From contig JAEUWY010000001.1 of NCBI GenBank assembly GCA_022059125.1, positions 3,720,001 to 3,784,000 on the forward strand: DNA of 64,000 bases, read 5' to 3'. The DNA is from Corynespora cassiicola. Lineage: Eukaryota; Ascomycota; Dothideomycetes; Pleosporales; Corynesporascaceae. A program made the position numbers and the translations under genes. Below, piece after piece: positions 53,076-64,000 of this stretch. The stretch's first letter is position 1, and each line of letters opens with the position of its first letter. The notes beneath the pieces were generated by a model. That model ran no database searches, had not been told where the DNA came from, and worked only from the letters and a program-made list of their open reading frames with translations.

Positions 53076-54803
53076 TCAACATTGTCTCGTTCGTAGTTCC
53101 CTCAGCAGTAGTCTCTCAGTTCTGTATGACACATAAGGCTCAGGTGGAAGCCCACAGCAAGAAGTATCCAAGCCATCCAACTTTCCTAATTCCTTCACAA
53201 GTCTCTTCTTCAGAAACTCGGCTGTGCATCGTCTGGCTGGATTATGCTGTGTCATACCAACGACGATCTTTCCAAGACCACTAATTCCAGGACTCCAAAG
53301 GTACTCGTAGCTCTTCGTTACAATAAGTTTATTGGTCAGCCAATCGTGTAGCCTGTCCACGCTGTTGCGATACGAGTTATCTAGACTGTCCGAGAGAAAA
53401 TCATGGAAATTTTCCAAATCTGAGCCAGAGATTACAGTGAGGATCTCTGAAAAGACGCAACCGAGCGAAAATATGTCAGCGGAACGTCCATGCGCTTGAT
53501 CATCATATACCTCTGGAGCACAGTATCTGGGGGTGAATGGTGTACGAGTTTCTGTCTGGCTATGATCTCCAGGTTCAAAAGAACGCGATATGCCAAAATC
53601 AGCGATGTATATATGATACTCGACGCAGGAATCATGTGGAAGCTCCCTGACTAGGATATTTGCGGGCTTAATGTCCATGTGCTTTGTTGTGTGATTGTGT
53701 ATAAAGCATAGTACCGAGGCCAAGCAATTTATCGATCTCAAGAGGAACGACAAACGACGTTCTAGGGATCCTGATTGAGTGACCATGTGGTCAAAGGTAC
53801 CCTTTAGATCTTCTGTGTCTTGAAGAAAAGTACCAAGATGACAATCAGCTGCCGGATACATGAGGATAGCAAAATTACGTCCCTGTAGATAGGTACCAAC
53901 TAGTTGGATGATGTGAGAATGTCGAAGTTTGTGGAGGTGCTCCACTTCCCTCATAGCATCCTGCACCTTGAATTTTCTATCACATCTCATCATTTTCCTG
54001 GCGAGTGCGATACGCATACACAGGACTTTATCAACGCTTGTTGATGGAGAAGATCCAAGATGCGACAGAAGTTGTAGTGGGACTTGTTCTTGTGGTTGGA
54101 ACTCAACATTTTGTCCTCTTCCAGACCAGTTTTTCTCATCTTCAATGGTTGGAACGAGTCCCCTGATATGAAGCTCTGATTTATAATCTGCACTTAGTCG
54201 CCCTAATACTGTTTGGTGCAGTATAGTTGGCGCTATTGGCGGCCCTTCGGCAATTTCATTCAACGGACTGAAACCAGTGTCCATTGACCCTGGGTACGGA
54301 GCCGGTGCATAGTAGGAACTAGGGTCCATTGGCCCTGGGTACGGAGCTGCTGAGTAATAAGAGCCAGGGGTACTCATAAAAGACGCTGGAGAATAGAAGT
54401 TCATCATGGACCCGGGAGTGTTGAAAAAGGATGCTGGACTATGGTAGACTGATGGTGGTGAAATACCATCCACATGGTTTGCCGATTCCGCATGTGAAGT
54501 CAGTGCTGGGATAATTCTGGTTGTATACGTTCGTGACGGCACAAGACCGCCCGCTTTAGAATTTGGTCGTATAACTGGAGTCGATAGAAGTTCCAATAGA
54601 GCGGAATCTAAGGGAAAACGTTTCTTGAAAGGGAGAAAGTCGACCTCTGGTAGCCAATCCCAACCTGAGTCATCCGAGCTTTTATGACTGTGGTCTTTAG
54701 TACCGGAGGAACTCTCCGAGGTCTCATTTTCAGTGTTCTCCAGATCCACAGGGGCATCCTGACCATCATCTGCCCGCTCTTCCATACCAGCGTGGCTGCC
54801 CAT
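53076..54803 (-). CDS. Serine/threonine protein kinase with tandem SPASF/PGS N-terminal repeats
   Basis: Single exon, 575 aa. The kinase domain spans about residues 230-560. The ATP-site lysine is probably in RIALARKMM, and an alpha-C glutamate lies in MREVEHLHKLRHSHII. The catalytic loop reads KHMDIKPANIL (HMD in place of HRD, aspartate kept), the metal loop is ADFGIS, and the activation segment ends CAPEVYDD; RSADIFSLGCVFSEIL follows. A glycine-rich loop is not obvious. The N-terminal third is acidic then disordered, with repeats: SPASFFNTPGS and SPASFMSTPGS, then two copies of APYPG-x-MD. Such kinases are common near recognition genes in fungi, but the pathway is unknown. The missing Gly loop and HMD triad leave some doubt about normal activity, though the three main catalytic residues are present. 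Confidence 0.85.
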   Translation of the reverse strand: MGSHAGMEERADDGQDAPVDLENTENETSESSSGTKDHSHKSSDDSGWDWLPEVDFLPFKKRFPLDSALLELLSTPVIRPNSKAGGLVPSRTYTTRIIPALTSHAESANHVDGISPPSVYHSPASFFNTPGSMMNFYSPASFMSTPGSYYSAAPYPGPMDPSSYYAPAPYPGSMDTGFSPLNEIAEGPPIAPTILHQTVLGRLSADYKSELHIRGLVPTIEDEKNWSGRGQNVEFQPQEQVPLQLLSHLGSSPSTSVDKVLCMRIALARKMMRCDRKFKVQDAMREVEHLHKLRHSHIIQLVGTYLQGRNFAILMYPAADCHLGTFLQDTEDLKGTFDHMVTQSGSLERRLSFLLRSINCLASVLCFIHNHTTKHMDIKPANILVRELPHDSCVEYHIYIADFGISRSFEPGDHSQTETRTPFTPRYCAPEVYDDQAHGRSADIFSLGCVFSEILTVISGSDLENFHDFLSDSLDNSYRNSVDRLHDWLTNKLIVTKSYEYLWSPGISGLGKIVVGMTQHNPARRCTAEFLKKRLVKELGKLDGLDTSCCGLPPEPYVSYRTERLLLRELRTRQC

Positions 54804-55384
54804 GACGTCAGTCCGTTGACATGCAGGACAGAAAGGTCCAAATTTACAGCATCAGCCGAGGGCGGCCTCTTATCAAGAAATCCCTACCGCACTGGAAACC
54901 CGGGCCAAGCGACAGCCCAGACCAGCCACAGCCTCGTCTGCTCGCAGGAAGGAACGCAAGACGATACCAGTCGATCAGACACCCACGTAAAATATCTGAC
55001 AAGATATATGTAAGTTTCTCGTGAAAAAAAAGTGTGAGTGTCAAGGTAAAAAGCAGAACCCCCAAGGCTGAGAGACCACGTTGCGGGGTTCATGCATGCC
55101 ACCCGCGGACTGCTGACACAGCCCCAACCAGCCCGCACCTTCCTCATCCTTCGCCAGCACCCCAGAGCCGCGGAAGGCGCGACACGACTGCTTTCCCCCC
55201 CTTTCTCCCTCCATTGGCACTTGAACATCACGCACACAAAATCCTCCATGAAGAAATATTGTCTTATATACTCAGTACAAGGCAAACAACACACAATGGC
55301 ACGTGCTCGCTAGTCAAGTTCCCCGCCATGCTCTATCAAACGCACACCTACATTTGCTACTCGGGACAAGTTCCATAGCCTCCC
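54804..55384. other. Intergenic region
   Basis: Upstream of the kinase gene and downstream of VMA2, both on the minus strand. It should contain the kinase promoter. The plus-strand frame at 55034-55378 has no family resemblance. Confidence 0.5.
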
Positions 55385-57282
<1,898 letters not shown>

Positions 57283-59755
57283 GGTGGCGGGCGGAAGAGC
57301 GAGTCGCGGAGAAGATCGTGGCGCTCGGTGATAATGTTCAAAGGGCTGCAGGTATCGGCGGGAGTCTGCGAGCCTCGCGGTCGATGTTGGAGCTCGAAGT
57401 GGGTGGTAGCTCGAACTGGGGTTGGCAGCTGCGTCAGTGCGGGCACTGGTGACCGGTTACATAAGCACGTGCAAGGCGGTAGCTTGATCGAGCAGAGCTC
57501 CGCATACCTAACGCATACGAAAAGCCATGCGCGCGATTTTCACGGCTGCAGATAAGGAACTAGGGACAAGACGGGGCAATGACTATTTGTTGGCAGTATG
57601 CATGGGAAAATCCAAACACGTGCACACTGAAGGCATGAAAGCTTGATCGCGAGAAGGAATGTGTTGTACAACGTTTTCACATTTGCATCTATGTAATCTA
57701 CACCATCTACGACGCTACAGAAACGGAGGTACTGCTTACAGAGCAAGGCTCCTTTTGGTAAGAACAGCGGCCAATACGGACTCAAATGCTGCAATCTGCG
57801 TGGACTGTCAGCAGTGGACTTTCAGATGCTGCGAGTTGCATAGACAGGACAAGTTGTAGAGATCAGACATCCAAGGAAGAATTGCGCTCACTGTCCACCT
57901 TTGATGGGTTCAAGCGGTGGCTAGCGTGGAAACTGCGAATGTGGAACGGTTTTCATCATGACAAGGGAGGGGAAAAGAGAAGAGAGGTATAATGCACTAA
58001 CCTGTACCAACGCCGTTTCATGCGAATGTGCTGCTGTGTTAGCTCACATCCCAGCTTGACAACCCGACGCAGTCGAGCGTCTCATATCTGCCCGCTCGGG
58101 CTAGTATGCATGGAAGCTTCAGGAATACCCGAGGACTATTTCCAGCGGACACGGCAGACACAATCCACCGTCATGACCATGTTCCAGGAGGGAAGGCGTT
58201 GCGAGAGAAAAAAGTGGCCTAGAAGGTGAATCGTCAGCAGCGGTCCACCGAACAGCGCTAGAAGGTCGAGGCAAAAGTGCTGAGGTCAGACGAAATTACT
58301 GGCAAGTAGCAGACGCCCTGCGAGAGGCATCCGGAACAGCATATACTTCGGCATGGTCGAATAAGAATGGGAAAGAAGTTTGTGTAGTGGTCATCACCAG
58401 AGCAGGAGAAGGGGGTTGCAGCAGTAGCAGCAGTAGCAGCAGAAAAGCAATACACATACCTTGTGATCAGCCAGCACGACGCACGACGCACCGCGACAGG
58501 CGCTGCATGCGCCCCATCCTCGCGCCGAGACGTTCGTTTTTGCGATCCTGGGGGGCAGGACGCGAACAGAGACAGCACGAGGGGGCGGGACGAGAGGCAG
58601 GCGGAATCCGAGGGCGTTGTCGCGGGCGGTGCGGGTGCTGAAGACGGAGGAGAGAGAAGAAAAAATTATCGAAGGTTGAAGAAGTCGCGAAGGCCAAGGC
58701 GCTAGCAGCGCGCTAGGGCGGGCTCACGTGCAGGCAGCGTGCACCTGAGGCTATTTTCCACGTCTGCGCCCGACCCGGCCCTCGCCCTCCCCCCAGAGCA
58801 GAGCCGCCGCCTCGCCGGGAGCCAGCAGAGCGACGAGAGCGACCTCAGCGACCTCAGCCAACACAACGGGTACCGCGCCATCTGCACCGAACCCCCCACG
58901 GCGCTGCCGGCTTGCTGGACGCGTTTTCCGGGCCCCAATCCGACGTCTGGCGGGATACTACACGTGCCCAGCCTCTCTCTTGCGCTGTCAGTGGTCGGCA
59001 TCGAAACGCCCCCTAGGGCCGGATCGCCGTGGTGTCTGGACAGCCCATGCACCCATCCTCACCACACTCCCTCTGATCTCCCCCCATCGACCGCGACACG
59101 ACGCCCACGTCTGCGAGCCGCCACGCCCTCCTGCGCTCGCGACTGTGCCCCGGGGACCACCGACCGACGACTGAAGTGCGCGCCCCCCATTGCCCGGCGC
59201 TTTCTTCCCCCGCTGCCCTGTTTCGCACCGCTCACCCAACGAGGCGGATGCGCGCACACCGCAGGACACCGCCCGACCCATCCTCCAGAGAGCCCACCAC
59301 CTCGCCCTGCCCAGTGCCGTCCTGATCGCGTGCGCTCGTCCTCGACGCGCCTCACGCCCCAGCCTCAAGCCCTCCCAGCCGCGGCCTCTGGTCCGCCGCT
59401 CTCGCACCGCCCACGCTCCGTCGCCGCCCGCGACTGACCCGCCAGCACCAGAGCGCGACTGCCACCTACGCCGTCACTCTCGCGGCCCGCCAGCCTCTGC
59501 CCGGCCTTGCACCCACCCCCCTCGCTCGAGGGCACCCTCTGCCGCCCTTGTAGATACCCCACGGGCATGCTGTCCCTGTAACATAGTAGCGCCCACCCTC
59601 GACATAGACCGCTGCCGCGCGTAGCACTCGACTCAGACACGCCAGTCCCATCGCACACCCACCGCTCCCGCCGCATCGAGCCCTGCACCTCCCCGTCTGA
59701 GACCATCTGGAGGGAACCGCGACGCCGCGCGCCGCATTGAAATCGCGCGAGCACC
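57283..59755. promoter_or_regulatory. Long divergent upstream region of VMA2 and the LDB gene
   Basis: 2.47 kb between divergent starts. The left part carries the VMA2 promoter. From about 58,700 the plus strand becomes C-rich and GC-rich with few stops (open frames 58739-59437 and 59190-59624), which looks like a long 5' leader of the LDB-family gene rather than coding sequence: the composition is biased in all frames and no domain is seen. Long leaders are common for fungal developmental regulators. Confidence 0.5.
58419..58442 (+). repeat. CAGCAGTAG microsatellite
   Basis: Short tandem repeat of CAG/TAG units (CAGCAGTAGCAGCAGTAGCA, then GCAG) in the non-coding region between VMA2 and the LDB gene. 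It contains TAG, so it cannot encode a polyglutamine run in that frame. Confidence 0.7.
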
Positions 59756-60384
59756 ATGATGACAACAAGTTATCCAAACCATGCTGCCATGCACCCCCAG
59801 GGCATGCCGCATGGCCAGCCCGGCATGGGCGGAGCAGGCCCAAACCCCGGCCATCCCATGCACCAGGGCATGCAGATGCACCCGGGCGTGTCGGGCCAAG
59901 GTGGTCCCGTCAGCCAGCCGCAGCCCATGATGGGAGGCATGCCGCCCGGTGTCAACCCCACTGCCCACGCGCTCTCCCATCTGCAGCCCCAACAAGCCGC
60001 GCACATGTTCCAGCAGCAGCAACAGCAGCAGCATCAGAACATGAGTGAGTCCTTCCCTGGTCCCCGCACCCGGCCTGCTGCTAACCCTAGACGCGCAGTG
60101 AACCCAGCCATGATGCAGCAAAGAAGCCAACAGGCCGCCTTCCTCCAGCAGCGCCAACAGCAGATGTTGCAGCAGCAACAGCAGCACAATGGCATGGGAA
60201 TGGGCTTCCCGAATAACATGGGCGCTGGTATGAACCCGCAGATGATGCAAGGAAACATGGCTCCGAACTTTGTTGGACTGCCGCCGCACCTTCGACAACA
60301 GCAGCAGTTGCTACACCAGCAACAGCAGCAACAGCAGCATCAGCAACAACAGCAACAACATCAACAGCAGCACCAACAGCAACA

Positions 60385-60428
<44 letters not shown>

Positions 60429-62378
60429 AACAGCAGCAAGCAACCAGCAATCCACAGGCCCAGGCAGCCCTCGCAGCCCAGGCCCAAGCCGCAGCCCATG
60501 CCCAAGCTCAGGCCCAGCAACAGCAGCAGCATCAGCAACAAGCCCAGCACCAACAGCAGGCCCAGCAGCAACAGCACCAGCAAGCGCAACATCTGCAGCA
60601 GCAGCAGGCCATTGCCATGCAACAAGTACAGTCACAGTCGAGTAACCATAGCCAATCCGGTAACCAAGGCCCACCCACCACATCACAACCCCCACAGGGA
60701 CCACTGCGTCCGCCATCCGCCATGAGCCATCAGGGACAGGCTTCGCCAGCACCCCAGCCCACACCGCAGCCGCAGCCCCAACCGGCACCACCACAGCAGT
60801 CGGGCCCGCAGCCACCGCAGCAAACGCCGGCTCAGAATCAGCCCCCCAATATGCAGCAGCAACAACAGCAGCCGCCCAACCAACCACCCCAAGCTCAAAA
60901 TCCTCAGCAACAGCAGATGCAGCAAAGGAATCCGCAGATGATTCAGGCTACGCAAGCCCAGGCTGCGGCGCGCATGGCCATGATGCAGCAGAAGCCTGCA
61001 CCCACTCAGGGCGGCCAGGGCACGCTGAAACTGCTAAATTTTGCAGATCAACTTGGGAGATTCAACGTAAGTGGCACGTCCCGGAGTTGGATGACAATGC
61101 TAATTGCGACCAGTCGTCTCGGGGTGCCGAGGTCAATCAGATCCCGCATTGGCAAAACTTTGTGGAGAAGTTCTTCACCGAAAGCGGCTCGTTTATACAC
61201 GTCATCTCGTCAGCGCAGTCTGACATGAAGAAGACGTTCGAGATCATCTACACCGCCATGCCGCGGTACTTTTACACCCAGTTCAACACGGATGTAGAAA
61301 ATCTCCAAATCACGTTAGACGGTGCGACGGAGAAGACGTCACCCACAGAGATCAAGGTCACGTGTGATCGTGCCAAGTTCATCTATACGTACAAGAACCA
61401 ATGCCAAGTAAGTTTGCCGAATAGCTGTCCCCAAATCACTTGGCTAATCCACGCAGGTTGTATGTAATGGTAGGCTCACTGCCTTCTGGGCCGGCTCTGA
61501 GAAGATGGAGTGGCTGCAGTTTGAGGTGAACAACTACCAGCAGTACATCCAGCGCGATGCACTCATGGCTCTCTTCTCGCCATACTCGCCGAACCCGTTG
61601 GGCCAGACTCAGTCGCCCCGCATGAATAAGGCGGCGAAGGCCAAGGCAATGCGCTTGCAGCAGGAAGGGGGAGAATTTGTACTGCCACGCGATAAGCTTC
61701 CGTATGCTGCCATCACAGATATGGGCCTGCCGCCTGTCCTGCAGAGCTATCTCGAGGTAACACCGACACAAGCCGACGCAAAGCACTATGTACTGACGTA
61801 GCTAGTCGTACGAAACATTTTACCACATGACCAACCTCATGGCGCACTACCAGGAGAACCCAAATTTGAATCCTGACCAGGCCTTGAACCATTGGAATAG
61901 CATGATGTCCCAGAGCAACCCACAGCAAGGTCAACAGAACCCGAACCAGATGCAGGGTAACGCACCTGGAAACCCACAGATGCAGCAGCAGCAGCAGCAG
62001 CAGCAGCAAGGAATGCCACCGGGTATGCCGCCAGGTTCGCGGACACCTCAGACGTCGGTCCAGCCTGGACTGCCGCCTAACCATCAGTTCATGTCCCCTG
62101 CCCTGCAGAACCAGCTCCTCCCCAACGGCCCCATGAACGGCTCGCCCCACCTGATGCAGCAGACGCACACGCCATCACCCGCCTCCCACCCCATGGTCCA
62201 TCAGCATAGCCAGCAGTCCAATGCAGCGAGCGTGAACACATCCCCAAACGTCAGCAACAAGCGACGGAGAAGTACAGCCAAAATAGAAGGTGACGACGGC
62301 GGCGGTGACATGAACGGTGCTCCCAAGGTCAAGCAGAGCCCACGGGTGGGGCAGAACAAGAGAGTAAAGGGCAACTAA
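59756..62378 (+). CDS. ptaB: LIM-domain-binding (LDB) family co-regulator, PtaB/Adn1-like, polyglutamine-rich
   Basis: Nuclear scaffold that partners LisH/Som1-type factors in fungal adhesion, biofilm and development. Model: join(59756..60044, 60099..61066, 61114..61407, 61457..61756, 61806..62378), 807 aa, all in phase. The LDB region is encoded by exons 2-5 (about residues 405-630): LKLLNFADQLGRFN, IPHWQNFVEKFF, KKTFEIIYTAMPRYFYTQF, TAFWAGSEKMEWLQFEVNNY, and DMGLPPVLQSYLESYETFYHM. Before it lie about 390 residues rich in Gln, Pro, Met and Gly with long glutamine tracts. After it comes another Gln/Met/Pro region and a basic C-terminal motif NKRRRSTAKIEGDD (likely nuclear localisation). The first intron is 54 nt with no stop in frame, so its retention would only insert 18 residues. 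Gene symbol by resemblance to Aspergillus PtaB. Confidence 0.9.
60293..60440 (+). repeat. CAG/CAA polyglutamine-coding tract
   Basis: Within exon 2 of the LDB gene: about 45 nearly uninterrupted glutamine codons, with a few His, mixing CAG and CAA. An uninterrupted run of pure glutamine lies at the 3' end (about 60,375-60,440). Such tracts vary in length between strains. Confidence 0.85.
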
Positions 62379-64000
62379 AGAGGGAAAAAAGGTTCTGAAA
62401 CTGGCGTTTATATACCCTTTTTCTAGTTCTCTTTTTTTCTATTTTTACTTGCTGCTGTTTTGCTCTCTTGTGCGTGTGTGTAAAAAAAGGGATGCCGGAT
62501 GCCGCCCCCCCAACCTCCCCACCTCTGGCTCTGTTCGACTTGTCTAGCATTTTCACGTTTCCCGGGAATCGAGTCCTTTGACCTCGTCATATATTTTTTG
62601 TATAGCGCGGCGTTGTACGTTTTTCATTTTTATTATCTTTCCCCACATCAATCTCTCTCATCCTGTTTTATCGGACTGCTTGTTTACCCCATTTGGATTT
62701 TTTTTTGAAGACCGAACATTCTAGGTTTTTGGCCAAAGGGGAAGAAGAAGAGGGCGAGCGAGCATGTCATATACGCCCAGCCTTTTTTGCCGTTTGTGGG
62801 GGGTGGAACCCCTGCGTGACGGAAAGGCTGTGTGGTGAGAAGGTTTTGGGCGAGAGAATCATGGAACATTGTTTTTCGAGATCATATACTCCGACGTGTT
62901 CTATTTCTCGTTGTTGTTTTTTTATGGCGGTGCCCCCCGGAAGGTGTATGAGAGGAGGGGTTGGGAAGTAATAGAGAGTGAGAATTGGGCAGGGGATTAC
63001 TAACGTGAGATGGAGTTTTGACATGTGCACGCGAAATATATGGCCGATGTTCTTGTTCTCCCTCTTTTTTTTCCGACGAGCAAATTTGCCGCACCCGCTC
63101 CCCGACCGCCCTTTGTAGAGTGTTGGGTGCTTTTTGTTTGCTCGAGTTTGGCCTCAAGATGAGAGACGCTCAGTCTGGTGGAGGTTCAAAGTTGATGGGG
63201 GCTGGCCTTGCCGGACTGCTATTAGGCTGTCTGTTTCTCACTTTCTGTCCTGTTTTTTTTTCTTCTGGGCGGCTAATTTGTCCTTGTCTCCTCTCTTTTT
63301 TTTTCCTCAATGCGGTTGTTTGCGAGTCTTGCGGTTTTTTGTCGATGTTATCTCTGTTTGGGGGGTTCCCAGAGGGGCGTTTGGAGTTTTGGAAGGGGCG
63401 CGATGGTAGTCTATCTGTCTGTTCGTCCTGGGGGAAAAAGATGGGGAGAAGGGGAGGATTAGTAGGAAATGGATGCTTCTTCACGTGTTCAGTTGTGTGT
63501 GCTTTGCTTTAATGTGATGCACCTTGTGTTCTGCGTTTTGCTGCCCTAAGTATGTGTGTGTGTGCCAGTGAGGCTGGGTGGCTGGGGTTGCTGTATTGCT
63601 GTGGGTTGTATATGAGGGATGGACGGGGCTTGGGTTGACATGTAAATGGACGTGCTTCAAGAAGGGCCCTGTTGATTATTTTAGGCATATGGGCATTTGG
63701 ATTGGAGATAAACTAAGATATCAGGACTTTATAGTGTCTCTTGGTGCTTGTTCAAATTAACTTTTAGTTCTTGCCAAATGTGCAAGATTGACGTATAGCG
63801 TGTCGAAAGGCTGACATAAACATGGCACATTCAAAATTTGCCCCCTCTAGCAATCTTCAAGCCTCGTATACATCTTCTATGATTGCTTCGATTTCCTAGT
63901 ATGCCCCGTCGTCAGGACGATAATATTCTTTATTTTGCAAATTTTTCCATTAAATAGCCAAGATATGTACTGGATGGGACCAACAGCCAATGCTGTCTTC
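62379..64000. other. Right edge, 3' region of LDB gene and beyond
   Basis: Begins with the 3' untranslated region of the LDB gene (T-rich runs to about 62,720). The remaining 1.3 kb has only short frames (for example 63018-63512 plus) with strongly G/T-biased composition and no family resemblance; it is not believed to be coding. Confidence 0.5.

Noticed and set aside
58739..59755. Large plus-strand open frames upstream of the LDB gene
   Set aside because: High GC and C-rich composition opens several frames at once; no domain or splice join was found. Treated as a leader/promoter region.
60087..60887. Long minus-strand frames opposite the polyglutamine region (Leu/Ala/Cys-rich)
   Set aside because: They are mirror readings of the CAG/CAA repeat and have only low-complexity content.

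Overview
The window looks like a chromosome segment of a filamentous ascomycete (Pezizomycotina, most likely a dothideomycete; this is inferred from gene families and intron style, not from a search). Genes carry short introns (mostly 45-65 nt, GT-AG with YTNAY branch sites) and are widely spaced. Housekeeping genes anchor the right part: cytosolic leucyl-tRNA synthetase, V-ATPase subunit B and an LDB-family (PtaB/Adn1-like) co-regulator. Between them lie stretches rich in self/non-self recognition genes and pseudogenes.

Left end (1-9.2 kb): mitochondrial NADH-cytochrome b5 reductase (MCR1 type), a long MFS sugar/polyol transporter and a secreted S9 peptidase. After 3 kb without genes comes a recognition island (12.3-20.6 kb). 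It holds a HeLo cell-death-domain gene transcribed away from a NACHT-WD40 STAND (NLR) gene, the layout of Podospora het-S/NWD2. After splicing, the HeLo protein ends in a 28-residue tail that resembles the first exon of the NLR, a candidate matched amyloid signalling motif. Next to it lies a GHKL-ATPase gene broken by five in-frame stops, each explicable by one C-to-T change.

Centre (21-30 kb): five metabolic genes: a Gfo/Idh/MocA dehydrogenase, an SDR, a zinc polyol dehydrogenase, an aldo/keto reductase and myo-inositol oxygenase. Four of them form two divergent pairs. Together they suggest a myo-inositol to D-glucuronate to gluconate-type catabolic cluster. The SDR/zinc-dehydrogenase promoter contains a perfect CTCGGA-N6-TCCGAG palindrome.

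30.8-34.3 kb: two further HeLo-like genes ending in two pseudo-repeats of HET-s type (HRAM-like). 35.5-40 kb: leucyl-tRNA synthetase and a small membrane protein. 42-52.4 kb: an accessory stretch with a PTH11-like receptor, a DUF4188 protein, a decayed MFS transporter, a stand-alone cullin N-terminal half, a HET-domain protein and a single-pass membrane protein. 53-62.4 kb: a protein kinase, VMA2 and the polyglutamine-rich LDB protein. All splice models come from reading splice sites and protein-family expectations by eye; no alignment or expression data were available.
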